A stretch of DNA of 54,638 bases from Dimargaris cristalligena (Eukaryota; Kickxellomycota; Dimargaritomycetes; Dimargaritales; Dimargaritaceae), in contig JANBQC010000133.1 in NCBI GenBank assembly GCA_027576995.1, positions 1 through 54,638 of the forward strand. The letters are read 5' to 3'. The notes beneath the pieces are model-generated. The model worked only from the letters and a program-made list of their open reading frames with translations. It had not been told where the DNA came from and did no database searches. The position numbers and the translations under genes were made by a program. Below are positions 31,845 to 43,468 of the stretch, piece after piece (within the stretch, counting starts at the first letter, position 1; every line of letters starts with the position of its first letter).

Positions 31845-34445
31845 CTACTTGGCTTTACCAGAAGGCTTAACCCAGCGGAAGGGAATTGACGTCCACGTAG
31901 TAGGCTTAAGTGCGTCGTTGTAAGTGTACGCCTCCAACACAACCACATAGTCGCCGTTGTCGGGGTAGACCTTGGAAGCGGCATTAGTCCCGTAGAAGAT
32001 GGAACCCGTCCAAGTGTAAGTGTAGTTCAGGGAACCCGAGCCGATAAAATTACGGGAATAGTCAAACATTTGGTTTTCGGCAATGGAGGCAAACAGGACC
32101 GTGGGTGTCGTGGACTTGGCGATCATCAGGCGAACCCGACGGGCGGGGTGCTGCAGACGGAACGCAATGGAAGGGTAATTGGTGGGGGGTGCGAACGTCC
32201 GTAGCGAGTTCAAACATATGTTTTCACCGGATTGTACCAAACAGGGGAGTCCCGAGGACAGCGGGGGCAGAACGGGTACCTGGGTAGACATGTACGAGAA
32301 GCCCATGACGGGAATGGTGTAGTTGAAACCCTGGGAAACTCCGCTGGCGGGGTACATGGTCAAGTAAGCACTGTATAAGAACAGGTCCTGACGATCGTGG
32401 GCCGAATGGTCTAAATTAATGTCGAATTCCCCCTGTTTGCCGGCGGCCACTTTAAGGGAGGTGGTGGACAGCCAAATGGCGGGGATCTTCTTGTTACTAA
32501 TCGGCGGGATCGCCAGGAACTTCTTGCTGTCGAACCCGGACGAGCTAATAGTACCCGTGGAAGTAAGCCTATAGTTGAACGCTGTGGTTCCGGTGTTAGT
32601 GTACTTAAAAAACACGTCAAAGTCGCGCCAGTTGGTGTCCGGGAAGGTGCCGTTCACCGTGCGAATGTCAAAGATAATCTGGGAAGCCGTGGCCCCGAAC
32701 CCGTGGACAATTCCGGCCCCCTGTTGCGCCACGGAGTAGGGCCGGAGAACGGTGGGGTGGATTTGCGGACGCGCGGTATTGACCAAGGCCGAGATGGTGC
32801 CGTTGTTCGCATTGGATTTACCGTTCTCCATCGCCAGGGCGGCTACCCCAGCAATATAGGGAGCGGACATGGAAGTGCCAGTCATGTGACCGTAATACCC
32901 CGCGTACTTGGGAAACGGCGCGTAAATGTTGGCACCGGGACCCAAGAGCTCCGGTTTCAGCTCGGACTCAGGACCGGGTCCCCAGGCCGAAAAGGAGGAC
33001 GGGGCCCGAGGTGTCAGAGCGTCAAAGATAAGATTATCGGACTTAGACGAGATGCGAACGACGGCGGTGGAGGTGATTTTCTTGATCAGGTACTGGGCGT
33101 CCGAATTAAAGATGGAGACCACGGGAAACGTGAGGGAGGGGTCGTAATAGTCGGGTCGGTAGAGGGCGTCGTCATTACTCTGGTAGATGATCATCTGAAC
33201 GGCCCCCGAAATTTGGGCGTAAAAGGCTTTCTGTTCCAGTCCACAGCCCCCGTTTTGCAGCAGGATGACCTTACCGGTGTAGCTCGATAGTGGGCCGCAT
33301 CCCGTGTCGTCAGAGGTGCTCCCCTCAGCGAACCCGCGAACCAATTGGACTTTACTGAGGTTCGGGACCACGATATGAATAGGGTTCATGGTACGGCGGA
33401 TAGCCACCTCTTCATCCGATGTCACATTCATGTACTGGCTATAGTAAAAGGGGAAGTCGGCGGAGCCGACCGACAACACGTCGCTGCTCACCGAGGGACC
33501 GTCGATGGCCAGCATGCCTTCATTACCATTGTTCCCGGCGGCCGACACGACGAGCGTGCCCTTTTTAGCCAAGGAACTGGCCACGTCGCCCACGGCGGAT
33601 TCCCCCCACTTGCCGATGAATCCAAATGACATGGTCACAATGTCCATGCCGTCCGTCGAGGCCTTCTCCAAGGCGGAAATCACGACGCTTTCCGAAGTGG
33701 TTAGGCGACAGTTCAGGACCCGGTAAATACCCAGAATAGCATTGGGAGCCACTCCTTTGAAGTCACCGTCGTTCCCTGCTGCGATACCGGCGACGTGGGT
33801 GCCGTGCTGGGTGCACACCTCCAAGGGATCGTTATCCGGTTGCGGATACTTCACATCGGTGGTATCGCCCACGAAATCGTAGCCGTACCGGATGCGACAA
33901 TTGGGAGTTTTGAAGCAGTTACCGAACGCCGGGTGGGTATAGTCCACCCCCGCATCGATGACGCCAATCTTTACCTCGCGCCCGGTTTTATCGAGCGTAT
34001 CGTGAACGTAGTCCACCCCGGTGTAGTTATGAGCTAGCATAGGTCGGGCCGGCTGCCGGGACAACTCACCCAGCGGCTCGGAAGCCCTTTCCAGGGAAGT
34101 GGCGCTAAGTTGCCAAACGTTGGTAACCCCCGGCAGCATGGACACGGCATCATTGTACTCGTCGTCGACCTGAATACTCATACCGTTCATAAGAACCGTG
34201 TAATTAGACATGGTCGTAAAGGGAACATTAATCGAAGCCATTTGTTGGTAAAAGGCTTTGGCTCCGGCTTGGCCCTCGGCAGAGCCGGGCGCCCCAGGAA
34301 ACTTGACAATGTAAAAATGCGGTATGGCATCCGTGCCAGCATGAACCGAAAGACCCGTACCACGAGCAAATTGCCCCTGCGAAAGGGGTAAGTTGGACAC
34401 GAGGGCCGTGGTAAGTACCCCCAATAAGGAAATCAAATGTACCAT
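31845..34445 (-). CDS. Secreted subtilisin-like serine protease (S8), paralogue 3
   Basis: An 866-residue extracellular protease with the same plan as paralogue 2: signal peptide (about 1-25, ending SQGQ), I9-type propeptide, subtilase domain with Asp164 (GVIDAGVDYTHPAFG), His214 (HGTHVAG), Asn305 (SAAGNNG) and Ser525 (GTSMSAPYIAG), PA-type insert, Fn3-like tail, and end motif TSIPFRWVKP shared with paralogue 2. The final residues PSGKAK differ from PLTLST in paralogue 2. All catalytic residues are kept, so it should be active. Intronless. The minus-strand leader has TATATATTC and TATATATATTTG boxes within 45 bp of the ATG. Same strand as paralogue 2, so tandem duplication followed by expansion of the gap is the simplest history. 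Confidence 0.95.
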   Translation of the reverse strand: MVHLISLLGVLTTALVSNLPLSQGQFARGTGLSVHAGTDAIPHFYIVKFPGAPGSAEGQAGAKAFYQQMASINVPFTTMSNYTVLMNGMSIQVDDEYNDAVSMLPGVTNVWQLSATSLERASEPLGELSRQPARPMLAHNYTGVDYVHDTLDKTGREVKIGVIDAGVDYTHPAFGNCFKTPNCRIRYGYDFVGDTTDVKYPQPDNDPLEVCTQHGTHVAGIAAGNDGDFKGVAPNAILGIYRVLNCRLTTSESVVISALEKASTDGMDIVTMSFGFIGKWGESAVGDVASSLAKKGTLVVSAAGNNGNEGMLAIDGPSVSSDVLSVGSADFPFYYSQYMNVTSDEEVAIRRTMNPIHIVVPNLSKVQLVRGFAEGSTSDDTGCGPLSSYTGKVILLQNGGCGLEQKAFYAQISGAVQMIIYQSNDDALYRPDYYDPSLTFPVVSIFNSDAQYLIKKITSTAVVRISSKSDNLIFDALTPRAPSSFSAWGPGPESELKPELLGPGANIYAPFPKYAGYYGHMTGTSMSAPYIAGVAALAMENGKSNANNGTISALVNTARPQIHPTVLRPYSVAQQGAGIVHGFGATASQIIFDIRTVNGTFPDTNWRDFDVFFKYTNTGTTAFNYRLTSTGTISSSGFDSKKFLAIPPISNKKIPAIWLSTTSLKVAAGKQGEFDINLDHSAHDRQDLFLYSAYLTMYPASGVSQGFNYTIPVMGFSYMSTQVPVLPPLSSGLPCLVQSGENICLNSLRTFAPPTNYPSIAFRLQHPARRVRLMIAKSTTPTVLFASIAENQMFDYSRNFIGSGSLNYTYTWTGSIFYGTNAASKVYPDNGDYVVVLEAYTYNDALKPTTWTSIPFRWVKPSGKAK

Positions 34446-37400
34446 GGTGAAGTCTGTGGGTTGAATATATACTCAAATATATATAATTATAATTATAAAC
34501 AATTAGGGGAATAGGGTAAAGTAAATATGACCGGGAAAACTAGAAGTCACCAATGGGCTTGCATTGCCAGGAGGAAGGAATCATCAAAAGATCATTAGTC
34601 AGGGAAAGAAGGTAGCTCAACTATATATTTAAAATAACAAAAACAAAAATCATAAAAGATATTAGGAAAAGGACTTCGGGAGTCCTGGGGTGCTCTTTAT
34701 ATTTCCCTGTTTTTATATTTACCAATGCTATGAAATACCGCGAGACATTTAGATGTCATGAACAAATGGATCACACCATGGGTATTGTAGCATATCTTCC
34801 CCCTTACCCAAGGCCATGAAACGGTCTGCCTCCATGTATCAGTGATTTGAGGCCAAGGTATGAATGTAAAGTAAAGGAGAAGATGCGATCCAGGCCAATC
34901 TCAATTAAGCGATGTTAATGTATTGGGGTCATTGTGAACTATTTATTTTTTTCCATTTTGACTGTGTCAACTCGCCCTTTCTCCATCCCATTTAGCCGGA
35001 AGTTCTTTGTAGATTGACCAATGCTTTAGGGGAAAGGTATAGTCCACCTGCCAATCCTTAATGGGCCACAGTTTACCTTCATGGCCTGTGGAGGTGGATC
35101 CTGTTTAGAGGCAGTAGAGCAATATGCACATATAGAATGGAACGAAAACGGAGAATAGTTAAGTGAATTACGGCCAATCACTTCCCGGTTTCCCAAGGTA
35201 TATCTCTATTCATCAGGCGCCTGGATTTCCCCTTATAGCTTTATTGAGTAGGGAATTATGTTCTTAATGTGGGGTGAACTGCTGTGAATCGACTTCAACT
35301 ACACCTCTGGTGTTCAAACCAAAGTACACTGCCTGTCCCATTTAATTGTTGGGCAGTATTCGGATTCACTTCCCTTGCCAGCAGGTTTTCACCCCCCCTT
35401 TCCGATTATGGAAGCAGGTATATAGTGTAAGTTAAAGGGTGGGACGTTGAAGCATCTATCCTTAGTAAACATCAATCTAGCATAGAAATATATGAACTTA
35501 AATAGTGATACTCTATGAGTGATTGTTGGAAAGTACAGTCGCATCCGGAGTAGAGCACATCGCCATCCAAGGCAGTTACGTTATTATGGATCCGTGTAAA
35601 TTTATTTCAAGTAAATATTACGCGTTTACCCATATTTACTAAAGTATCTTAATGGACGAATATTATTCACTAGCATTGATCCGGATAGATAGCGGATGTA
35701 TTGTATCATGTCAGCGGCCAATCTAACCCTCGCGGGAACCTTTCTTCTAAGAACTCTTCGAAGGGCCATCAATAACTAACTGATGGAGAGTTACCAAACG
35801 CCCTTCCAGCGTAGTTTGTAGTATAAGAAATTATGGCTATTCGCCGTATTGTTTAGAGATTTTAGTGCTGTGGATTAAGAATGAACAGCAACTGTATATC
35901 TTGCAGGGTATTTGAGGATATCTGGTCGCGGTTTAATGCAATGAGCGTGGATCAATCTAAAGAAAAAAAACGGGAGGTTATATGATATGTAGTATTCGCA
36001 GATTGAAACCAGGTTTACTTTTAAGGGTGGTATTTCCATGTTAAACTATTCCAATGAAAAACAGTGCTACACCCCATAGGGATGTCTTCATATATGACTT
36101 TATACGGCGCTCTCCTGCAACGGTGGGTTTGAATTTAGGTGCGGTGATTGCGTTTCGGTAAAGCAAGGTTATTCCATGTTCAAACAGATGAGCCCAAATT
36201 GTGCAAGGTCGGTTATCCGCTATTCCTCATCGATTGCGAAGTACTAGCAATCTGCGCTCAGCCATTAATGACATGCACCTAAATATAAGGATCCGGGACG
36301 ATACGCATTTCTTATAATAAGGGTCGGAGCTGGGGCCGGTTAGCATATTGGTTTGCAGGACTCTTCTGCGTAGTACCGCATTCCCAATCCCACCCGACCA
36401 GCTATGGAGCACTACCCACGATGAAGCCAGACACTTCCGTTTGCAATCATTCCCAATAGGTGGGACACTATTTAATTATAACTCACCCCTCGTTTTAAAT
36501 AGCCACCTTTATGTTTCTGTTAGAAATGATTGCCCCTACAGCGACTGGGATGTATTTAGGCAGATACCCCGCCAATCCCACTTATTTTGTTTGGATGACC
36601 ACGTACAGTATCCCGACGGAATGTCTGGAAGTAGGGTTACATGTATGGGGAACGGATGAAGGTTTTGCTAAGGAGGCTAGCGACGCCACTACCAAGTGAT
36701 ATCTGAGACCGGTGAGGGACACGCCCCGTATCTACATGCTATAGGCTTATTGAATTTACATTGCAGATAGACCACTATAGTATCCCTGATAACCGTCGCT
36801 AGCTACGCAATGGAACGTCCCGGCTTTCTCGACCCGCCCCCCATTGCATTAACAGCACACTATTGATTAAAGCTATAATTAGTAGTGCACGTACACTGTA
36901 TGTTTCCCAGCATGTCGCAGTATGAAATGAGATCAGACTATGATGGGCAGGTTGGCAGAGATTCATTTAGAATGCGCTGGACCATAACCGTTGGACAGTT
37001 GAAAAAGACCAAAAGCAATCGACGAGCTAGTAATATGCAATTATGATCTGCTGTCCACATAAATACAATTGCTTTTAGACGATATCGGCTGATTCATTCC
37101 GAGTCTGGGATTGTAATTGTGCCCTTTGCACAAAGAAGTCCAAGGCAAATTGTGTATCGTGTCACGTGATACTATGTAATGTGGGTGAAAGTCTGGGGGA
37201 GCGTTTAATGGAGACGGCAAACCAAAGGGAAACGTCCCAGCCAAGTAGGAGCTGGCCCGGAATTACCCAAATGCCACAGTGCAGGGAATTCGAACCAGTT
37301 GACCATGAGCAACTATGGTACGCGGCATTGGAGCGGTCGACGATCCCCCCAGACCCAAGGCGCTTGCCCTTTCTCAAGTTGAATGGATACTGTTCATACT

Positions 37401-37577
37401 AAGCTCTACTACCTGTATTTACCCACATCTTACAACTCGCGTCTCGGCGAAATTAGTCCAGTGCTTCAGTCCAGCGAGGTGGGACCCCCTTCCCCTTCAC
37501 ATTGGTTAGTTGGCTATATAAAAAAATAAGAAAAGGCAGCGAACTGCACCGTATCAGACAGTCCATTAGACCCATTT
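34446..37577. other. 3.1 kb AT-rich gap
   Basis: No gene that I can support. Overlapping ORFs in two frames at 36348-36699 have some coding-like composition but no recognisable family. No repeat of the two families described was found here. Confidence 0.5.
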
Positions 37578-39283
37578 ATGCTTTCAATCCCTTTCCGCTA
37601 TGGGCTGCTCCGGGGCCCCCAGCCACGCCTGCGCTGGCCTTCCGGATTCCCCGCCGTCCGTTCACGCCTGCTATCCACCACCCGCTGGCCACAGCACCTT
37701 CCAGACACCCAGTCGTCCAACGAAACATCACCACAGCTGGCTGAGGCGGATAACAACTGCCCGCATACCTGGAACTGGCAACACCAGCGCCAACACTTAG
37801 CCTGGGCCCGGGGCGCGGCCGCCGAACGGGCTAACCGCCGACCCTGGCAGTTCTGGGTCAGTCGGAAACCGGATGCCTTGGAAGAGGCCTGGAGTTGGGC
37901 CAACAACCCGCCCTTGCACCCGCTGATCCATTTTCAGGCGGAACCGGCGACTATTGAGCAGATGAGCTGTGGTTTGGCCCACGCCGCTACGTTGGTAGAC
38001 GGGCAGATTTGGCTGTGGGGAAGCAATAGCCATGGGCAGGTGGGACCCATTAAAGCGACTAGTAGTTGGGGGACCGAGGATGATGAAGACGTCGTGGTGC
38101 CGTACGCCATGACCGAGTTACACGGGCATCGCATTCGGAGCATTGCCAGCGGGTCTTTCCACAATCTCGCATTAACGGATCAAGGGCAGGTTTGGACCTG
38201 GTAAGTCGCCGCGGCATTTGGGTTAGTTGATGATGGGGAGGAGGTATTTGCTGCACCCACCAAGTACAGTTGTCTTGGTTGTCCTTAGTTACATTTATAG
38301 TCAATAGCTGTTGACAGCTACTTGCCCCTTTCAGCCCTTTCCTGTGGATGTGTAATAGCACCAAGGGCATTTAAAATCAGGTGGCTAATCTCAGACATGT
38401 ATATCACATCACATGGTATCTTTATCCGACCTTTCACAGGGGAGCAGGCGTCCTGGGTCGAGGAGATGAAGTCTACGACTCGTATCCGTTCCCTATCCAT
38501 TACTTTGATGAAATCCAACGGCCCGTGGTCGGTATAGGCGCAGCATGTGAATATTCGCTAGCGGTTACGCGGGGTCAAGACGAAAAAGCCGATGATGCCA
38601 CGGTCCCCCATGAAATGTACCTGTGGGGTTATCCACCCAGCAGCCCCCCGGAACAACGGGCCGCTTACAAGGCCCTGAGCCCGGCTCTGATCCATGCGCT
38701 CATGGGATCCCGGATTCACCAGGTCCACTGCGCCCCCCACCATTTCAGTGTCCTGCACAGTCTGGCCCACGACCCCCACCGCTACCTATTGTCCGTTTTC
38801 GGGGCCTTAGACCCCGTTCCGTTGGCGCAGCGGGACCCCGCCACGGCCTACGAGGCTATTGCCGGCTACCCGACCTACCTTGACCTGCCCCTTACCACCG
38901 GGGTATTCAACGACCAGCCTGCTTTGGTGCGGCATCTGGCGGATTTACCGGTGGACCCCGCCACGGTAGTTCAAATGTGTGGGGGCTGGAATATGCAGTT
39001 ATTCCGCACCAACGAGGACCGGCTATTTTTACTGGACTACGACACCTTCCAATATACGCCCATTGGCGACAGCAGCGACCCGCAGCAGCGGATTGCCAGT
39101 GTCGCTGTTGGGAGTTGTCAGGTGGTAGTGCTACTGCGTAACGGCGCCCTTCTCTCCTGGCATAACCTGGAAGCCCCCGAGCGACTGGGTCACCAAATGC
39201 GAACAACGGCGCCCACCCTGCTACAGCAGAACCCAAGCTGGACCCGGGTTGTTGCCCATAGTGACCAATTCATTGTGTATTAA
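37578..39283 (+). CDS. Mitochondrial RCC1-like repeat protein (RCC1L/Fmp25 type)
   Basis: Exon 1 is 37578-38200, a 239 bp intron (GTAAGT donor, TTCACAG acceptor) spans 38201-38439, and exon 2 is 38440-39283, giving 488 residues. The join rebuilds VWTW-GAGVLGRGD, a typical RCC1 blade. The Arg-rich, acid-free first 40 residues (MLSIPFRYGLLRG... RSRLLSTTRW) look like a mitochondrial presequence. RCC1-type repeats include GLAHAATLVDGQIWLWGSN, SGSFHNLALTDQGQVWTWG, GAACEYSLAV and a C-terminal GSCQVVVLLRNGALLSW, consistent with a seven-bladed propeller. Mitochondrial RCC1-like proteins in animals act in mitoribosome assembly, and yeast Fmp25 in respiratory complex assembly. Which applies here cannot be told. 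Confidence 0.9.
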
Positions 39284-40366
39284 TCTTATGTGTTGGGCCA
39301 ATTGGATGCTCGCAAGGGAGAAGCTGAGCTTTGGGATGAAGCGGCGGCCGAGATATAGATGGTATACCACCGCATTTGGGCAATAAAAGCCCATCATGTC
39401 TGTATATATGTATGTATGGGTGCATATGAGGGGATTAAATGGAAATAAGCATTAACCATGGCCATATGACCGCAGCCACAGAATAATGCCGAGCAAAGTA
39501 AGGGTCTGCGGTAGATGGGCCTGAGGCAGGGATAGTATAAATAAATCCCCGCAATGGCAGGTAAATCACGGCCGCAGCCAGGGGAAGATACTTAAAGAAT
39601 AGAGACGCCCCGGTGCTGCGGCTGCCAATGCGCTACTTGCCCCACGTGGGTCAATAACGATGACCACTTAGACCGGGGGGTTGCTTAGCTGGACTATATG
39701 GGTGAAATTCAGCCCAGCTATATAAGGGTTTACATTATATGTGTATGGGATGGGAGAATATATGGGAAATGTATTTTTAACTAGTAATATTGGCCGAATC
39801 TAATGGATTTTTCGTTATACAGCTTGGATGAACTTCTCCCATATTAATATTATTATTAATATTAATGGACTAAAGTAAAGGTGTTATATACGTATATCAT
39901 AATCACTAGTTAGTCGTAAAGCGGTTTTACAATAAACGCAGGCTGTTTCATTCTATTGTAATGGTAAAAGAGAGGGTGCCCTCGGGCCAAAGTGTGTGTG
40001 GGTAAAAAAAGGGCCACTTCTGTGACACTCACTGTATTTGATGATGGGTCTTTTTTTCCCCATTTTTTTTCCCATTATTGCCTTGCTTACTAAAAAAAAT
40101 ATAAGGACGGGAAGGGACGCCCTTTGCTCTTTCGAAAAAAGACCTCTTTACCCCTAATTCTCCTCATAGCGCTTTCTGGCTTCGGCCCCTGTATTATCTC
40201 TCTCCAGTTCTAAGCTAGTAGTCACCCGCCTGTTTCTCTCTTCTGCTGCCTCTGCATCTCTCCGAAAAGAAAGCCATTCCGTGCTTATTCAAAAACACTT
40301 TAGTTTTTTCCTTTTCGCCCTTTGAGCCAAACCCCCCGCTTCAACACAACTTCCCGACCTTTAATC
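39284..40366. other. Intergenic with a TIR element; eIF6 leader
   Basis: Holds TIR element copy 3 and, from about 40130, a pyrimidine-rich region with several T and C runs that is probably the eIF6 promoter and leader. Confidence 0.6.
39696..39844 (+). mobile_element. MITE-like TIR element, copy 3
   Basis: A 149 bp copy nearly identical to copy 1 (3498-3641). It differs mainly by a small duplication of GGGAT-like sequence near 39748 and single substitutions. Left TIR ATATGGGTGAAATTCA, right end AACTTCTCCCATAT. It lies about 410 bp after the RCC1-like stop. The closeness of copies 1 and 3 suggests more recent movement than for copies 2 and 5. Confidence 0.88.
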
Positions 40367-41104
40367 ATGGCCGTCCGTGCCCAATTCGAAAACAACAACG
40401 AAATTGGCGTGTTCGCCAAACTCACCAACTCTTACTGCCTGGTCGCCGTCGGGGGTTCCGAAAACTTCTACAGCGTCTTCGAAAGCGAACTCGGTGACGT
40501 GATCCCCGTCGTTCATGCTTCGATCGCCGGTACCCGTATCATCGGCCGGTTGACCGCCGGTAACCGCCACGGTCTCCTGGTCCCTGGTACCACCACCGAC
40601 CAGGAACTTCAGCACCTGCGTAACTCCCTGCCCGACGGTGTCGCTATCCAGCGGGTCGAGGAACGGCTCTCCGCCCTCGGCAACGTCATCGCCTGTAACG
40701 ACTACGTAGCCCTGGTTCACCCCGATATCGACCGGGAAACCGAGGAAATCATCCAAGATGTCCTCAAGGTCGAGGTGTTCCGCCAAACCATCGCCGACAA
40801 TGTGCTGGTCGGCAGCTACTGTGCCATTAGCAACCAGGGTGGTCTGGTCCACCCCCGCACCACCATCCAGGACCAGGACGAATTGTCGTCCCTGCTCCAA
40901 ATCCCCCTCGTCGCCGGTACCATTAACCGTGGTTCCGATGTCATTGGCGCTGGTCTGGTCGTGAACGACTGGAGTGCTTTCTCTGGCCTCGACACGACGA
41001 GTACCGAACTCTCCGTGGTTGAATCTATATTTAAACTGCAGGACAACCAACCTACCGCTATTGTCACCGACCTACGGGACGCTTTGGTCGATACCTACAG
41101 TTAG
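40367..41104 (+). CDS. TIF6: Eukaryotic translation initiation factor 6 (Tif6)
   Basis: Anti-association factor that binds the 60S subunit in the nucleolus and cytoplasm, aids its maturation and blocks early joining with 40S. The 245-residue product is exactly the usual eIF6 length. It starts [21 protein letters not shown], the invariant family start, and keeps the fivefold pentein repeats (for example [48 protein letters not shown]). The in-frame reading continues upstream to 40322 but only with a non-ATG start, so the ATG at 40367 is chosen. The yeast-type acidic C-terminal extension is not present. Single exon, convergent with the Csm3 gene (307 bp between stops). Confidence 0.97.
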   Translation: MAVRAQFENNNEIGVFAKLTNSYCLVAVGGSENFYSVFESELGDVIPVVHASIAGTRIIGRLTAGNRHGLLVPGTTTDQELQHLRNSLPDGVAIQRVEERLSALGNVIACNDYVALVHPDIDRETEEIIQDVLKVEVFRQTIADNVLVGSYCAISNQGGLVHPRTTIQDQDELSSLLQIPLVAGTINRGSDVIGAGLVVNDWSAFSGLDTTSTELSVVESIFKLQDNQPTAIVTDLRDALVDTYS

Positions 41105-41411
41105 TTATTTTCGCCCCTATATAACCCTTTTCATCGCATTTTTCCCCTCTTATTGGCTACCCCTCCTGTACGCATGATGCCCGATATTTTTTTACACTCA
41201 TCTCATCTGTATTCATTAAAGTAGTCCATTGCAAAGTGATTTCACCCTATGGGCATGTTATTTTTTTTCCACCCTTCAATTATAATGCGATGACCCATTG
41301 AGATCATCACGGGTAATTTGATACTGACTTAAAAATGTATTGGAATAGGCTGGCTGTTGGGCTATTAAATAATCGGACCGGAATAATCAGACTAAGGTGG
41401 GCCACCACATA
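41105..41411. other. Convergent intergenic region
   Basis: AT-rich with T runs; no gene. Probably carries 3' processing signals for eIF6 and Csm3. Confidence 0.5.
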
Positions 41412-42812
41412 CTACTCGTCATCTTCCGGGTGATCAATATTAGCCTCGTCGTCCGAAAACACATCAAAGCCCTCGTCTTCCAGGGCAATACTCTCCAGTC
41501 GGCGCTGGTTTTCCGCTAGCCGCTGCAGTGCCCGTTGACGGTTGAGGGCAATCAAATGCGCCGTCTCTTCCGACATGCGAGGAGCCGCGGGTACAATAGG
41601 GGATGCCGCTGGCACCTCATCGGAGGGGTCTGCGAGCGAATTGTTGATGGCCATAGTAGGGCGGCGTAAGGCCCGTTGGAAACGAACGGGGATATCGTCT
41701 GAATCGGAGCCACTGTCAGATAAAATGGGGCGGGACAACGAAGCAGTAGTAGTAGAAGCCTGAGTAAGGCGAATGGGCCGTCTAATTTCACTGCCATCAT
41801 CACTATCGCTGCCACTACCAACTCCCCGGCCCATGTTTCCTTCGTTGTTGTCATCGTCGTCATCACTAAGGAAGGATCGGAGGGTCTTGGGCCTTGAGTA
41901 GTCCCCAAGGGTGTTACTCGTAATAGGATTAGTAATAGCAGTAGCTTCGGTCCCGGCTTCCGGCTCCACTTCAGGGTTGCGCGCCCGGGCGGCCTCTTTC
42001 TTCCATTCACTCATATGGGCCTTAACTCGTTTGGAGCCGCACAACTTTTCGGTTTCTTTGATGAATTCGGGGAATGTGTATTTGGGGTGAAGTTGGTGGG
42101 CCCAGATCTGATAGAACTGCATCAACCTAGCCAGATCGCTTTGCTATATATTTATATATAGTATATGGTTTAATATTGGTGAGCTGGTAAATATAGTCAG
42201 CAAATGGCCTATCTGACGTGTATAGTCTGCAATGGATGTCAAGTGTAAGTGAACCTGTGAGTGGAATGGGTTGGGGGATGCTGTGTGGGATAGTTCTGCG
42301 GAAATCGGTATACTTACCTCGAACCCTTCCCCATGGAACCTAAGCTTCGGTCCGGCAGTTTTGAGATAGATGAGGCCTTCCTGAGATAGTAACCTAATGA
42401 CCAGTTGCCAAAATGCCGTAAAAACCCCAAAAACGGCGGTTAAAAAGTGGGGGGGGGGTTTAAAAAAGAAAGAAACGCGGCCAGCCCAGACCAACCCTAC
42501 CGGCGATTAATTAGACATACCCCCTCCTGGAACTTCCTCGCCAGCTTTTACTACTTACCGGTCCGCATCGAGCTTACTGACAATCCGGCGCTTGCGAAGC
42601 ACATTTACTTGGTCGAGCACGTCGCTGTTGGGGTCTAGGGACGAGCTGGGATCAGCCGGGGTGATGATGCCTTTACGTCCAGGCCGGGTTGGGGTCTGGG
42701 GTTGGGAATCGACTGTGGGTTGAGCCTGCTGGGAGTTGGCCGCTGCTGACGATGTCCAGGAGCTTAGTGCGGACTGGGTCTGACGACGGGAGGCCGACGG
42801 TGGAGCGTTCAT
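41412..42812 (-). CDS. CSM3: Replication fork protection component Csm3/Swi3 (TIPIN homologue)
   Basis: Partner of Tof1/Swi1 (Timeless) in the complex that steadies paused replication forks and signals to the S-phase checkpoint. Three exons on the minus strand: 42812-42559, 42393-42318 and 42143-41412, with introns of 165 and 174 bp, both with GTAAGT donors and TAG acceptors. The joined product is 353 residues. Exon 1 is a Ser/Gln/Pro-rich leader ending RKRRIVSKLDADR. Exon 2 adds LLSQEGLIYL and PKLRFHGEGFE. Exon 3 begins QSDLARLMQFYQIWAHQL and continues PKYTFPEFIKETEKL. Together these form the Swi3 domain (about 73-160). The rest is acidic, Ser-rich and low in complexity, as in homologues. 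A (TA)n(TGTA)n run lies about 60-95 bp before the start. Confidence 0.92.
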
Positions 42813-42869
42813 GGTGTTTCGTGTCGCCTTGGTATGGGTGGGGTGAGGCCAAGAGATAGAGGCAAGGCT

Positions 42870-42900
<31 letters not shown>

Positions 42901-43468
42901 GTATGAATTCGGACACTGAGAAAGGGCAAGCCAAGCAACTCTGAAATGCCGTGAAAATAACTAAAGGATAACTAGTGTATACCAACAAATGTCTAGTGTT
43001 GTAAGCTAGGCCAAAGGCTTTTGTTGACACTAAACTGTAGAGCCCTTGTTTATAGTTATGGCTACCCATGGTGAAGACCCACCATTGTCGTTTAGCCTTT
43101 CTAGTAAATAAAAACCCCAATTATTGGACCGAAGCAGCCGCGTGATCCCGTTACCTTCGGCATGGGAATCTACAGAGCTCTCTCACCAACACTAATAACC
43201 CTTGGAACTGCTTAATACAGCCCTCCCCCAAAAAACTACCCGTCTAAACCACCGGAATTACCTGGGTCCGGCCTACCGTTTACCACACTGCCATTTACTG
43301 CTTCTTGCGCTCCACACCTAGCTGCTGAGTCTTTTCCATCCACGCCCATCTTATTGTTTGCTACCGAACTCCGCTGCCATTGTCGAGAAGCGAATACGCA
43401 ATAGCTCTTATGTGTATTTTCTTGCCCGAGCCCATTCCTTCCCGCTTTGACACCCTCACACCACAACC
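42813..43468. other. Divergent promoter region, Csm3 and Mss4/Dss4
   Basis: Shared upstream region of two divergent genes. Contains a (TA)n(TGTA)n microsatellite (42869-42905). No gene supported. Confidence 0.55.
42869..42905. repeat. (TA)n-(TGTA)n microsatellite
   Basis: About nine TA units followed by four GTAT units. It sits within the likely promoter of the Csm3 gene. Confidence 0.9.

Noticed and set aside
37270..37305. GGTTCGAATTCC on the minus strand, like a B box
   Set aside because: The five bases on each side cannot pair as a T stem, and no A box lies at the right distance.
40322..40366. Upstream extension of the eIF6 reading frame by 15 residues
   Set aside because: It has only a TTG start and is not in the eIF6 family; MAVRAQFE at 40367 is the conserved beginning.
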